DNA from: an uncultured Actinomycetes bacterium
Lineage (GTDB): Bacteria; Actinomycetota; Thermoleophilia; Miltoncostaeales; Miltoncostaeaceae
Direction: 5' to 3'
Length of the DNA stretch: 16,809 bases
Assembly (NCBI GenBank): GCA_903866425.1
Contig: CAIPNN010000122.1
Location: forward strand, 1-16,809
Position 1 is the first letter of the stretch, and every line of letters begins with the position of its first letter. The notes beneath the pieces are model-generated. The model was not told where the DNA came from. It saw nothing but the letters and a program-made list of their open reading frames with translations, and made no database searches. This document shows positions 8,701 through 14,668 of the stretch, piece by piece. A program made the translations under genes and the position numbers.

Positions 8701-9920
8701 GCACCGTTGTTGGTCGCCGTGATGGTGTACGTCTTGCTGGCACCGGGGAAATCCTGGCCGGCCGGCGACGTCTTGGTGAGCACCACATTGGGCGAGAACA
8801 ACTCGGTGGCGAAGGTGATGGCCTGGGGTGCATAGGTGTCACCCGTGGTCTTTGCCCGGAACATCGCGGTGGTGGCGCCGTTGGGCAGGAACCCGTCAAC
8901 CGCGAACAGGCTGGAGTCGTATCCCAGCTGGTTGGCCCAGTTGGGTGTCTTTGACGTCACCAGCGACCCGCGGTTGGCGATGGTGGCGTTTTCGGTGTTG
9001 TTTGCCGGGTGCACGGCGTCGGCCAGCACCTGGTCATTGAGCGTGAGGTAGTCGCCGGTCGCCCCGGCGTCACCCTCTGCGGCAACCACGCCAAGGGTGG
9101 TCTTCACCTGGCCGCTCGACGGCGTCTTGAACCCGGCGAGCGGGATGTCCACCGATGCGGTGCCAGCCACAACCTTGAGGCCGTCGAACACCGACAGGTT
9201 GCGAAGCGGCTCGTCGGGCTCGGCGTACGCCACCACCAGTGACCATCCGGCGAACGAGTTGCCGCCGGTTCCGGTCTGCACGTCGGCCACGGTGTAGGTG
9301 CCGCCGCCCCCAGCGGCCACAAAAGGCGTGATGTCGGCGAACGCGCCGTAACCGCCGCTCACGGCGATGGCCGCCGTGTCCACCTGCGATGCGGTGACTG
9401 TCTGGTAGGTGGAGGAGCCCGGCACCTGAATCTTCACCGTGCCGATTGCGGTGGCGTCAGGCGGATTGAGGGGCACAGCCTTGAAGCCGTTGGCGCCCGT
9501 AATGGCCTCGCCCTTCTTCTGCAGGCCGGTCCAGTACAGGCCGGCGAACAGCACCCTGCCGGTGCTCGGCAGGGCAAGGGTGGCCGATGACGAGTCAAAC
9601 GTCGACGCATCGGAGTCGGCGTCGAGCCACTGCATGTCGAACGAGTTGTTGTTGCGCGCGTTGGTGCCCGCGCGCGCTCCCGTGCACCCGGAGTTCATCA
9701 GCGGGTCCACCGTGTTGGTGGGGCACTGCATCAGCGTGTTGGCCGCGGTGATGATCTGGCCATTCACGTTGTTGGAGTACCGCAGGCTGAACGGCCGCTC
9801 GGCGGCGTTGGCGGTGGCCACTGGGGTGATGATCGCGGCGGCGGTGATGACTGCTGCGATTCGACGGAGCACACGGGAGGTATTCACGGGCGGAACCTTA
9901 CGAGGTGGGCCGGAAATCAT
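5709..9920 (-). CDS. Large secreted DUF11-repeat surface protein
   Basis: A 1403-residue exported protein. A Sec signal peptide covers about residues 12-39 (VNTSRVLRR, hydrophobic core, ANA). Start is ATG 9920 or, equally plausibly, GTG 9887, which has AAGG eight bases upstream and gives a more usual signal length. Residues 40-376 form an N-terminal domain (VLFAGLYWTG, YGAFADITPFV, GWSLVVAYAEP, RNLSVFDGLKVV) often found ahead of DUF11 repeats in actinobacterial surface proteins. Then come tandem DUF11-type beta-sandwich repeats at about 377-518, 519-646, 647-772, 773-906, 907-1027, 1028-1158 and 1159-1287, and a divergent last module at 1288-1403. Typical repeat motifs are NNGP, DTLPAGL and VNTAT. 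Repeats 2-7 each hold a close Cys pair (e.g. CTISGSTVTC). There is no LPXTG motif or terminal membrane anchor. It lies 30 bases after the DUF1622 gene. The role, perhaps adhesion or cell-surface structure, is inference. Confidence 0.85.
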   Translation of the reverse strand: MISGPPRKVPPVNTSRVLRRIAAVITAAAIITPVATANAAERPFSLRYSNNVNGQIITAANTLMQCPTNTVDPLMNSGCTGARAGTNARNNNSFDMQWLDADSDASTFDSSSATLALPSTGRVLFAGLYWTGLQKKGEAITGANGFKAVPLNPPDATAIGTVKIQVPGSSTYQTVTASQVDTAAIAVSGGYGAFADITPFVAAGGGGTYTVADVQTGTGGNSFAGWSLVVAYAEPDEPLRNLSVFDGLKVVAGTASVDIPLAGFKTPSSGQVKTTLGVVAAEGDAGATGDYLTLNDQVLADAVHPANNTENATIANRGSLVTSKTPNWANQLGYDSSLFAVDGFLPNGATTAMFRAKTTGDTYAPQAITFATELFSPNVVLTKTSPAGQDFPGASKTYTITATNNGAGNAEGVILRDVLPPGVTYASGPTITSGTGTATYNALTNTIEGRLGAGNTVNSGGTLAPGQSVSLTFVVTIDGAQPLGNVITNAATLSFVAADLGLPISVVADDDTTVSYPDPAVVKSITGQVGNTYSFLISVTNQGTLPVTQPIEVTDYLATGASAVSASGAGWSCTLTPLQCTTPVAGGLPVGASLPPITVTATWAPGQAVTNRAVLTAGTGGEPSDPASPALLNDTSEVNAGSTPVSNLQLNKAALTGTVSLGTLAGFRLTVRNDGPSASTGTTLVDTLPAGLDYASYTTTQGTCSTAPGLAGTTTFSCALGTIAANATATVTVRARPDASLLGSTVVNTATVNSDTAAAPDTDTANLTVRPGADLSLTKTASAADVAQGGAISYTLTTTNNGPASATNVQIADRLPVAFDISSLATNPSTGGACSLSGTTVTCLWNGATTSGTSRTVTISGTMKSSWAGLTDADRNSVNTAKTFSLTDDPDPSDNSANATVVVTDAADLQVTAGGPAEITAGGTGTISFTTANNGPSTAVASTLAITIPSGLAPVSAPAGCTIVGQTVTCTLGNLANGASTTTAIGVRAAPDLVEVSSLATASATSQTPDHLPENNDDITPFILGPVADLVIVKEAQSSTATAGGSINYIVKVSNNGPAPSNGAVVTDTLPAGLTPVSLSSSTPGACTISGSTVTCQAGEIAPLGDGFEVLIVAQVGADYAGAVITNTATLTPGTETDPNAANNTSSATITVNPGSTAADLKVTKKASAKTVKPGGTLGYTITVANQGGSAATSATLTDTLPVGLTPTSATFNGTKCTISGRKVTCALGQMITGASTTVTISAKVGKDRAGETLVNTATASTGSQTDSNPANNSGTATSKVSTSAATQAKLGITTRVGPGAVSPGQSVLVSSTVRTLSDYPANTVRICISIPKGLTYKSSSGTRRGSTVCWTKTQIRKGTPTTVSYRATARSVGTVTALGTAVAGNAAKVSALATLPIYPVTG

Positions 9921-9935
9921 GGTTTCCGGAAAACC
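9910..9935. repeat. Clustered CCGGAAA inverted repeats at the 5' end of the DUF11 gene
   Basis: CCGGAAA (9910-9916) and TTTCCGG (9923-9929) form a perfect seven-base inverted repeat with a six-base spacer, and the latter is also part of the palindrome TTTCCGGAAA (9923-9932). The cluster covers the ATG at 9920 and the short gap to the DUF1622 gene. It could be an operator or an mRNA hairpin; if the true start is GTG 9887 it lies in the intergenic leader. Confidence 0.4.
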
Positions 9936-9950
9936 CCACGATGACTGGGA

Positions 9951-10331
9951 CTAGTGCCGGATGGTCGGGAGGTCGAGCCCCTTCTCGCCGAGCTCGGCCT
10001 TCTCCTGCGCGATTTCCTTCTCGAGGAAGTAGTTGAGCACGGTCCTGATGCCGGCGATGGCGGCCAACTGGCCGATCTCGGTGAACGAGGGGGCCACGGC
10101 GGTCTTCAGCACGTCGGCGGCCAGCTGGAACTCAAGACCCAGCACCAGGTATGAGCCAAGCGTGAGGCGCGCCACCGTGAATGCGTCGGGGCGAAGCGCA
10201 TGGCGGAATGCGCGGACCACCATGATGAACGCCAGCAGCGCGCCGATGGCGATGATGAGGGCGCCGGCCGACTCGATGACCAGCACGATCCAGTCGATGG
10301 CCTCGCGGACCCATTCCTGTGCGCTCTCCAT
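9951..10331 (-). CDS. DUF1622 family membrane protein
   Basis: A 126-residue protein from ATG 10331. Predicted membrane helices lie at about 12-38, 55-76 and possibly 84-104. The segment from LGSYLVLGLEFQLAADV (58-74) through TAVAPSF and IAGIRTVLNYFLEKEI (92-107) matches the conserved core of DUF1622, small integral membrane proteins of unknown function found across bacteria. The tail is charged (KAELGEKG). It is the first gene of a minus-strand unit, followed after 30 bases by the giant DUF11 protein. It faces the Tat/DUF6916 gene across a 69-base shared promoter region. The family is well supported; the function is unknown. The link to the surface protein is by position only. Confidence 0.85.
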   Translation of the reverse strand: MESAQEWVREAIDWIVLVIESAGALIIAIGALLAFIMVVRAFRHALRPDAFTVARLTLGSYLVLGLEFQLAADVLKTAVAPSFTEIGQLAAIAGIRTVLNYFLEKEIAQEKAELGEKGLDLPTIRH

Positions 10332-10400
10332 CAGACAAGCGTATCGGGCGGCGGGTATGGTGGCCAAGACCGCAATGCAGACCAGCCTCAGGAGTCCCCC
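10332..10400. promoter_or_regulatory. Divergent promoter region between DUF1622 and DUF6916 genes
   Basis: These 69 bases separate two divergent genes and must hold both start signals or rely on promoters inside the genes. On the plus strand, CAGACA (10332-10337), an 18-base spacer and TATGGT (10356-10361) form a weak candidate promoter for the DUF6916 gene. AGGAG at 10390-10394 is its ribosome binding site, six bases before ATG 10401. I see no clear minus-strand -10. Confidence 0.35.
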
Positions 10401-10922
10401 ATGAGTGACGACGGCCAGGGCGCGAGCACTTCGCGCCGCGCATTCCTCACCGGTGCAGCCGGTGCGGCAATCGGAGCGGGGCTGCTCGGCGCCGCCGGGG
10501 CGGCAAGTGCCGCTCCCGCCGCGAGCCCTGCTGACACGCCACCGTGGATGCGCTCGCCGCACCCCAAGGCCCACCCCCATCGTCCGCCGCACCGGCACTA
10601 TCAGCGCGGGCACTTTGAGAACACCAAGGGTGCCAAGGTGGTGGTGACCACGCACGACGGCGAGCGCGTGACGCTGACCATCAGCGCGATCGAGCCCTTG
10701 GGCGTGTCCCATGGCGCGAAGAGCGGTTCGCACCTGTGGCACAACGCGTTCACCGTCTCGATGACCGGCCCCAAGGGGACGAACCTCCCGCAGGGCACCT
10801 ATCCGGTGTCGGTCAACGGGAAGACGTTCGACCTTTTCGTGGTCCCGGTCATCCGCACGACCGACACACCGCAGTTCGAGGCAATCATCCACCGCGCGTA
10901 CTACCGAAAGGCGGTGGCCTGA
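10401..10922 (+). CDS. Tat-exported DUF6916-domain protein
   Basis: A 173-residue protein with a twin-arginine signal (SRRAFL at 11-16, then an Ala/Gly-rich core to about residue 41). It is predicted to be exported folded by the Tat system. After a Pro/His-rich stretch (about 54-71, with seven histidines), residues 71-152 match the DUF6916 pattern: F-x-V start, GERVTLTISAIEPLG, FTVSMTGPKG, GTYPVSVNGKTFDLFVVPV. In actinobacteria this small domain is commonly encoded beside Tail-Collar proteins, as here. The start is fixed by AGGAG six bases upstream. The Tail-Collar gene begins one base after this stop, so the two are translationally coupled and probably act together. The biochemical role is unknown. 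The usual DUF6916 protein lacks a Tat leader as far as I recall, so the leader deserves checking. Confidence 0.8.
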   Translation: MSDDGQGASTSRRAFLTGAAGAAIGAGLLGAAGAASAAPAASPADTPPWMRSPHPKAHPHRPPHRHYQRGHFENTKGAKVVVTTHDGERVTLTISAIEPLGVSHGAKSGSHLWHNAFTVSMTGPKGTNLPQGTYPVSVNGKTFDLFVVPVIRTTDTPQFEAIIHRAYYRKAVA

Positions 10923-10923
10923 C

Positions 10924-11397
10924 ATGGAACCGTTCCTGGGAATGATTCAGCACATGGGCTTCAACTTCGCCCCGAACTATTGGGCGAATTGTGACGGGTC
11001 GCTCATGCCGGTCTCTCAGAACACGGCGCTTTTCGCCCTGCTCGGGACTCAGTACGGCGGCAACGGCAGCACCAACTTCAACCTGCCGGACCTGCGTGGG
11101 CGCATGGCGATGGGGCAGGGGCAGGGCCCCGGGCTGTCGCAGCGGATCGTCGGTGCGCCGGACGGCGCCGAGACGGTGACCCTCCTGGCCAACCACCTCC
11201 CGGCACACTCGCACCAAGTGTCGCTCGGTGGTACGGCGTCGGGAACCGGGGGAACCATGGCGGCATCGGGCTCCGGTGCGGTTACCCCGATGCCCTCGGG
11301 CGTCACGGGCGGGGGTTTCCCCGTGCCCATCATGCCGCCCACGCTCACGGTGAACTTTCAGATCGCCCTCCAGGGCATTTTCCCTTCGCGGTGGTAG
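10924..11397 (+). CDS. Phage Tail-Collar domain protein (MdpB/microcystin-dependent-like)
   Basis: A 157-residue protein with the Tail-Collar domain at about 5-60: FLGMIQHMGFNFAP, WANCDGSLMPV, ALFALLGTQYGGNG, FNLPDLRGRMAMGQG. It continues with the conserved HSH segment (NHLPAHSH) and a Gly/Ser/Thr-rich region, ending in a beta-rich tail. This is the plan of MdpB-like proteins, bacterial relatives of phage tail-fibre tip/collar modules that occur outside prophages. No other phage gene is present, and the flanking genes are ordinary chromosomal ones. It has no signal peptide, yet its neighbour, one base upstream, has a Tat leader; export as a complex is possible but is inference. A purine-rich site upstream is poor, which fits coupling with the DUF6916 gene. 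Binding to a surface ligand would be a reasonable guess from the fold. Confidence 0.85.
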   Translation: MEPFLGMIQHMGFNFAPNYWANCDGSLMPVSQNTALFALLGTQYGGNGSTNFNLPDLRGRMAMGQGQGPGLSQRIVGAPDGAETVTLLANHLPAHSHQVSLGGTASGTGGTMAASGSGAVTPMPSGVTGGGFPVPIMPPTLTVNFQIALQGIFPSRW

Positions 11398-11440
11398 TCG
11401 CGTGAAACAGCTGGCGCGAAATACCTGAATCCATATAGGT

Positions 11441-11446
11441 TATTCT
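11441..11446 (+). promoter_or_regulatory. Candidate -10 element for metY
   Basis: TATTCT (four of six to TATAAT) lies in the only AT-rich patch of the metY upstream region (11420-11456). A start near 11453 would give a leader of about 64 bases holding the hairpin at 11463-11506. No convincing -35 is seen, and overlapping alternatives (TATAGG, TAGGTT) exist. Confidence 0.35.
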
Positions 11447-11462
11447 GAGTATTGCCGCAGGT

Positions 11463-11506
11463 CCCTCGAGTGGGTGAGCGGCGGAAACCGCGATGTCCCA
11501 CGAGGG
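11463..11506 (+). promoter_or_regulatory. metY leader hairpin that pairs with the ribosome binding site
   Basis: Three stacked helices: CCCTC (11463-11467) with GAGGG (11502-11506); GTGGG (11470-11474) with CCCAC (11497-11501); GCGG (11478-11481) with CCGC (11488-11491). A GA bulge and an internal loop separate them, and the terminal loop is CGGAAA. The GAGGG in the outer helix is the core of the metY Shine-Dalgarno (GAGGGAG, 11502-11508), eight bases before ATG 11517. Folding would therefore block initiation. I cannot match it to a SAM riboswitch class; it may be a riboswitch, a protein-binding leader or a thermosensor. Confidence 0.55.
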
Positions 11507-11516
11507 AGAACACTTC

Positions 11517-12803
11517 ATGAGCGAGCAGCACCGCGACACCATCGCCCTTCACGGCGGCCAGTCGCCTGACCCGACCACCAACGCCCGGGCAGTGCCGATC
11601 TACCAGACGACGTCGTTCGTCTTCAACGACGCCCAGCACGCCGCCAACCTGTTTGCGCTGGCCGAGCCCGGCAACATCTACACCCGAATCATGAACCCCA
11701 CCTGGGACGTGCTGGAGCAGCGCGTCGCCCAGCTTGAGGGCGGCATCGCCGCGTGTGCCCTGGCCTCGGGTCAGGCTGCCGTCACCTACTCGGTGCTCAA
11801 CGTGTGCCGCGCCGGCGACAACATCATCGCCGAGCCGCAGCTCTACGGCGGTACCTACAACCTGTTTGCCCACACGCTGCCGCAGTTCGGCATCGAGGTG
11901 CGCTTCACCAAGGGCAACGACCCCGAGTCGATCGCCGAGCTGGCCGACGAGAACACCCGCGCGGTGTTCGTCGAGTCGCTGGGCAACCCGTCGCTGAACG
12001 TGGTTGACCTCGACGCCTGGAGCGCAGCCGCCCACGCCGTGGGTGTGCCGCTCATCGTCGACAACACGGTGGCCACGCCCATCCTGTGCCGTCCGTTCGA
12101 GCACGGTGCCGACATCGTGGTGCAGTCGCTCACCAAGTTCATCGGTGGCCACGGCACGTCGATCGGCGGCATGATCATCGACTCGGGCAACTTCGACTGG
12201 GTTGCCAACACCGACCGCTTCCCGGGCCTCACCAAGCCCGACCCGAGCTACCACGGTGTGGTGTGGAGCGACGCGCTCGGCCCCGCGGCGTACATCGGCC
12301 GCATCCGCACCGTGCTGCTTCGCAACACCGGTGCCGCGCTGTCGCCGTTCAATGCGTTCCTCATCCTGCAGGGTGTTGAGACGCTGCACCTGCGCATGGA
12401 GCGTCACTGCGAGAACGCGCTGGCACTGGCCAAGTGGCTTGAGGCCAACCCGAGCGTGGAGTGGGTGAACTACCCGGGGCTCGCCTCGTCGAAGTTCCAC
12501 GCCGAGGCCAACAAGATGCTGAGCGGTGGCTACGGCGCCATTCTCACCTTCGGGATCAAGGGTGGCCGCGACGCCGGTCAGGCCTTCATCTCGAACCTCG
12601 AGCTGTTCAGCCACCTTGCAAACATCGGCGACGCCAAGTCGCTGGCCATTCACCCGGCCACGACCACGCACTCGCAGCTGAACGACGAGGAGCTGGCATC
12701 GGCGGGCGTCACGCCCGACCTCGTGCGCCTGTCGGTGGGTATCGAGAACGCGGACGACCTCATCAAGGACCTGGAGCAGGCCTTGGCGAAGGCTACGGCG
12801 TGA
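11517..12803 (+). CDS. metY: O-acetylhomoserine sulfhydrylase (aminocarboxypropyltransferase)
   Basis: A 428-residue PLP enzyme of the Cys/Met metabolism family. It converts O-acetylhomoserine and sulfide to homocysteine in the direct-sulfhydrylation route to methionine, in the cytoplasm. Signatures: LHGGQSPDPTTNARAVPIYQ at the N-terminus (typical of MetY), YTRIMNPT (55-62), ASGQAA (84-89), VDNTVATP (181-188), and SLTKFIGG with the PLP-binding lysine K207. Length is normal for MetY and longer than cystathionine synthases. ATG 11517 is chosen over the in-frame ATG at 11493 because GAGGGAG lies eight bases before it and MetY proteins begin near here; the earlier ATG lies inside the leader hairpin. 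metX follows on the same strand and makes its substrate. Confidence 0.95.
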   Translation: MSEQHRDTIALHGGQSPDPTTNARAVPIYQTTSFVFNDAQHAANLFALAEPGNIYTRIMNPTWDVLEQRVAQLEGGIAACALASGQAAVTYSVLNVCRAGDNIIAEPQLYGGTYNLFAHTLPQFGIEVRFTKGNDPESIAELADENTRAVFVESLGNPSLNVVDLDAWSAAAHAVGVPLIVDNTVATPILCRPFEHGADIVVQSLTKFIGGHGTSIGGMIIDSGNFDWVANTDRFPGLTKPDPSYHGVVWSDALGPAAYIGRIRTVLLRNTGAALSPFNAFLILQGVETLHLRMERHCENALALAKWLEANPSVEWVNYPGLASSKFHAEANKMLSGGYGAILTFGIKGGRDAGQAFISNLELFSHLANIGDAKSLAIHPATTTHSQLNDEELASAGVTPDLVRLSVGIENADDLIKDLEQALAKATA

Positions 12804-12897
12804 TTGGAATGACCAACTGACGACCAGCGCGTCTGCGGAGGGCCTTGGGCTCACCGAGACCCAGCGGGTTGTCCTGTTCACGCAGGACGACCCGCTG

Positions 12898-13971
12898 GTG
12901 CTGGAGTCGGGGGCCACGCTCGGCCCGGTGGAGGTTGCGTACGAGACGTACGGAACGCTGAACGCCGACAAGAGCAACGCGATTTATGTGTGCCACGCCC
13001 TCACGGGTGATGCGCACGCCGCCGGCCACCACGGCGACCCCGCACGCCGGGGATGGTGGGACACCATGATCGGCCCGGGCAAGCCCGTCGACACCGATCG
13101 GTTCTTCGTCATCTGCTCCAACCTGCTGGGGGGATGCCAGGGCACCACGGGGCCGGGGTCTGTGGACCCCGCCACCGGACGCGGCTACGGGCTCGGCTTC
13201 CCGCTGTACACCGTGCGCGACCTGGTGAGCGTGCACCGGGCGCTGGTGGCGCACTTCGGCATCACGCGGCTGGCCGGGGCCATCGGCGGGTCGCTCGGCG
13301 GCATGCAGGTGCTGCAGTGGGTCATCGACCAGCCGAACGAGATGGCCGCCGCTGTTGTGGTGGCGTCGTCGTCGCGGCTCTCCGCCCAGAACATCGCCTT
13401 CAGCGCGGTGGCCCGCGAGGCCATCATGCGCGACCCCGACTTCCAGAATGGCGACTACTACGACACCGGCCGCGCGCCCGACACGGGCCTCACCATCGCG
13501 CGCATGATGGCCCACATCACGTATCTGTCAGAGGCGTCGATGCGCGAGAAGTTCGGGCGCCGCCTGCAGCACGGGGAAGAGCCCCGCTTCGCGTTCGACG
13601 TGGACTTCCAGGTGGAGTCGTACCTGCAGCACCAGGGTGAGTCGTTTCTCAAGCGCTTTGACGCCAATACCTACCTGTACATGACACGGGTGATGGACTA
13701 CTTCGACGCCTTCGCCGACCCGGTGGCTGCGGGCGCCAACCTGGAGAAGTCGGACACCCGGTTCCTGCTCATCTCGTTCGACTCCGACTGGCGGTTTGAC
13801 ACCGAGCACTCACGCGAGATCGTGCGGCACCTGCAGAGCTGGCGCGTGCCGGTGACCTTCCGCGAGATCGAGTCGCCATGGGGCCACGACTCATTCCTGC
13901 TGGAGATTCCCGAGTACGACCGCACCGTGGCGGCGTTCCTCGAACGCACCGCCACCGACCTGGGGATCTAG
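12898..13971 (+). CDS. metX: Homoserine O-acetyltransferase (start codon uncertain)
   Basis: An alpha/beta-hydrolase-fold enzyme that acetylates homoserine with acetyl-CoA, giving the substrate of MetY. From GTG 12898 it has 357 residues. Signatures: CHALTGDAH (32-40), NLLGGCQGTTGP (75-86), the nucleophile elbow GGSLGGMQ with S132, D297 in SFDSDWRF, and H330 in SPWGHDS. Triad spacing matches characterised MetX enzymes. GTG 12898 is the first ordinary start in frame, with AGGA ten bases before it. However, the frame is open upstream into metY, and the residues before it (TQRVVLFTQDDPLV) look like the missing first strand of MetX. The true start is therefore probably upstream, perhaps CTG 12817, or a frameshift or base error hides an ATG at 12809. 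It ends by overlapping the convergent toxin gene in CTAG. Confidence 0.93.
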   Translation: MLESGATLGPVEVAYETYGTLNADKSNAIYVCHALTGDAHAAGHHGDPARRGWWDTMIGPGKPVDTDRFFVICSNLLGGCQGTTGPGSVDPATGRGYGLGFPLYTVRDLVSVHRALVAHFGITRLAGAIGGSLGGMQVLQWVIDQPNEMAAAVVVASSSRLSAQNIAFSAVAREAIMRDPDFQNGDYYDTGRAPDTGLTIARMMAHITYLSEASMREKFGRRLQHGEEPRFAFDVDFQVESYLQHQGESFLKRFDANTYLYMTRVMDYFDAFADPVAAGANLEKSDTRFLLISFDSDWRFDTEHSREIVRHLQSWRVPVTFREIESPWGHDSFLLEIPEYDRTVAAFLERTATDLGI

Positions 13972-14357
13972 CGCCCGGCGAGGTCGATGACCTCGAGTCC
14001 GCTGATGCCCGCCGCGATGATCTCGGGGTCGCGGGTGATGAGAGGCACACCGAACTCGAGTGCGGTGGCTGCCGCGAAGCAGTCGGCATACGACATGCGG
14101 TACGACGCCTTGATGGCTGCGGCATCAAGGGCACGTGAACCCGTGGCGTCAATGAGGTCGACGTCGGCGCGCAGTTGCGCGATCACGCGGTCGGCGGTGT
14201 GCCGGTCGGTGCGCCGGTGCACCACGTAATGCACCTCACCCGCATTCACCCAGCTCATGCAGCATCGGGCACCGCCGATGTGTGCCTCAATCTGGGCCGC
14301 CGCGGGGTCGTCCTCCAGCCACGCGATGACGGCCCATGCATCGAGACAGGCGGTCAT
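13968..14357 (-). CDS. vapC: PIN-domain ribonuclease toxin (VapC family)
   Basis: A 129-residue PIN-domain protein, probably a magnesium-dependent RNase that acts on tRNA or rRNA when freed from its antitoxin (family knowledge). The acidic active-site residues are D6 (CLDAWAVIAWL), E41 (VNAGEVHYV), D92 (YADCFAAATA) and D110 (ITRDPEI), all in the expected places, so it appears intact. Its start overlaps the antitoxin stop by four bases (14354-14357). Its stop shares the tetranucleotide CTAG (13968-13971) with the metX stop on the other strand. The specific cellular target cannot be inferred. Confidence 0.9.
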   Translation of the reverse strand: MTACLDAWAVIAWLEDDPAAAQIEAHIGGARCCMSWVNAGEVHYVVHRRTDRHTADRVIAQLRADVDLIDATGSRALDAAAIKASYRMSYADCFAAATALEFGVPLITRDPEIIAAGISGLEVIDLAGR

Positions 14358-14587
14358 GCGCGGCCATGCTCTCGCTCCGCATCTTCTGCCTTGCCTGCCA
14401 GGAGTTCGGCGGTGAGGCCCGCGCCGGCGAGTGCACCGCGAAGCGATGCAAGCCCGGTGGCCGGGCGCACCAGCACGCCGTCGGGCGTCTCGGTGAACAC
14501 CACGTCCATGCCCGGTGCGATTCCCAGTCGGTCGCGCATCTCCTTGGGGATCACGACCTGCCCTTTGGGTCCGACACGATGAGTCAT
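14354..14587 (-). CDS. vapB: AbrB/MazE-type antitoxin (VapB)
   Basis: A 77-residue protein with a SpoVT/AbrB swapped-hairpin DNA-binding domain at the N-terminus: VGPKGQVVIPKEMRDRLGIAPGM (in overlapping stretches, about 5-27) and DGVLVRPA (36-43). The C-terminal 30 residues (Ala/Leu/Glu-rich) should wrap and inhibit the toxin. It pairs with the PIN toxin immediately downstream, with a four-base overlap. ATG 14587 is chosen because it begins the AbrB fold and sits seven bases after a strong -10 (TATACT), as for a leaderless mRNA. A longer start upstream would cross that promoter. Antitoxins of this type usually repress their own promoter. Confidence 0.9.
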   Translation of the reverse strand: MTHRVGPKGQVVIPKEMRDRLGIAPGMDVVFTETPDGVLVRPATGLASLRGALAGAGLTAELLAGKAEDAEREHGRA

Positions 14588-14600
14588 ACCAAACAGTATA
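14586..14600 (-). promoter_or_regulatory. vapBC promoter -10 and possible operator
   Basis: On the minus strand TATACT (14600 to 14595) is followed by seven bases and then ATG 14587. This predicts transcription starting at the A of the start codon, a leaderless mRNA. No Shine-Dalgarno is present. A small inverted repeat, ATAC-N6-GTAT (14586-14599), overlaps the -10 and start codon and could be the VapB binding site. The -35 is weak. Confidence 0.55.
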
Positions 14601-14668
14601 ACCGTGGTGAAATCGCGAACCAGCATGGCCCGAGCGTATGACGGCTTGCGACCAGAGGGGGTGTCCGG

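Noticed and set aside
5709..9920. CRISPR array or tandem DNA repeats
   Set aside because: The repeats are diverged protein domains of about 120-140 residues, not short identical DNA repeats with spacers.
10924..11397. Tail-Collar gene as evidence for a prophage
   Set aside because: No integrase, capsid, terminase or other tail genes nearby; the family also occurs as single chromosomal genes.
11398..11419. Hairpin TCGCG/CGCGA after the Tail-Collar gene as a terminator
   Set aside because: Only five pairs, a 12-base loop and no T-tract.
11398..11516. Known SAM riboswitch upstream of metY
   Set aside because: I could not find the conserved cores of SAM-I, SAM-II or SAM-IV; the element is reported only as an unclassified leader hairpin.
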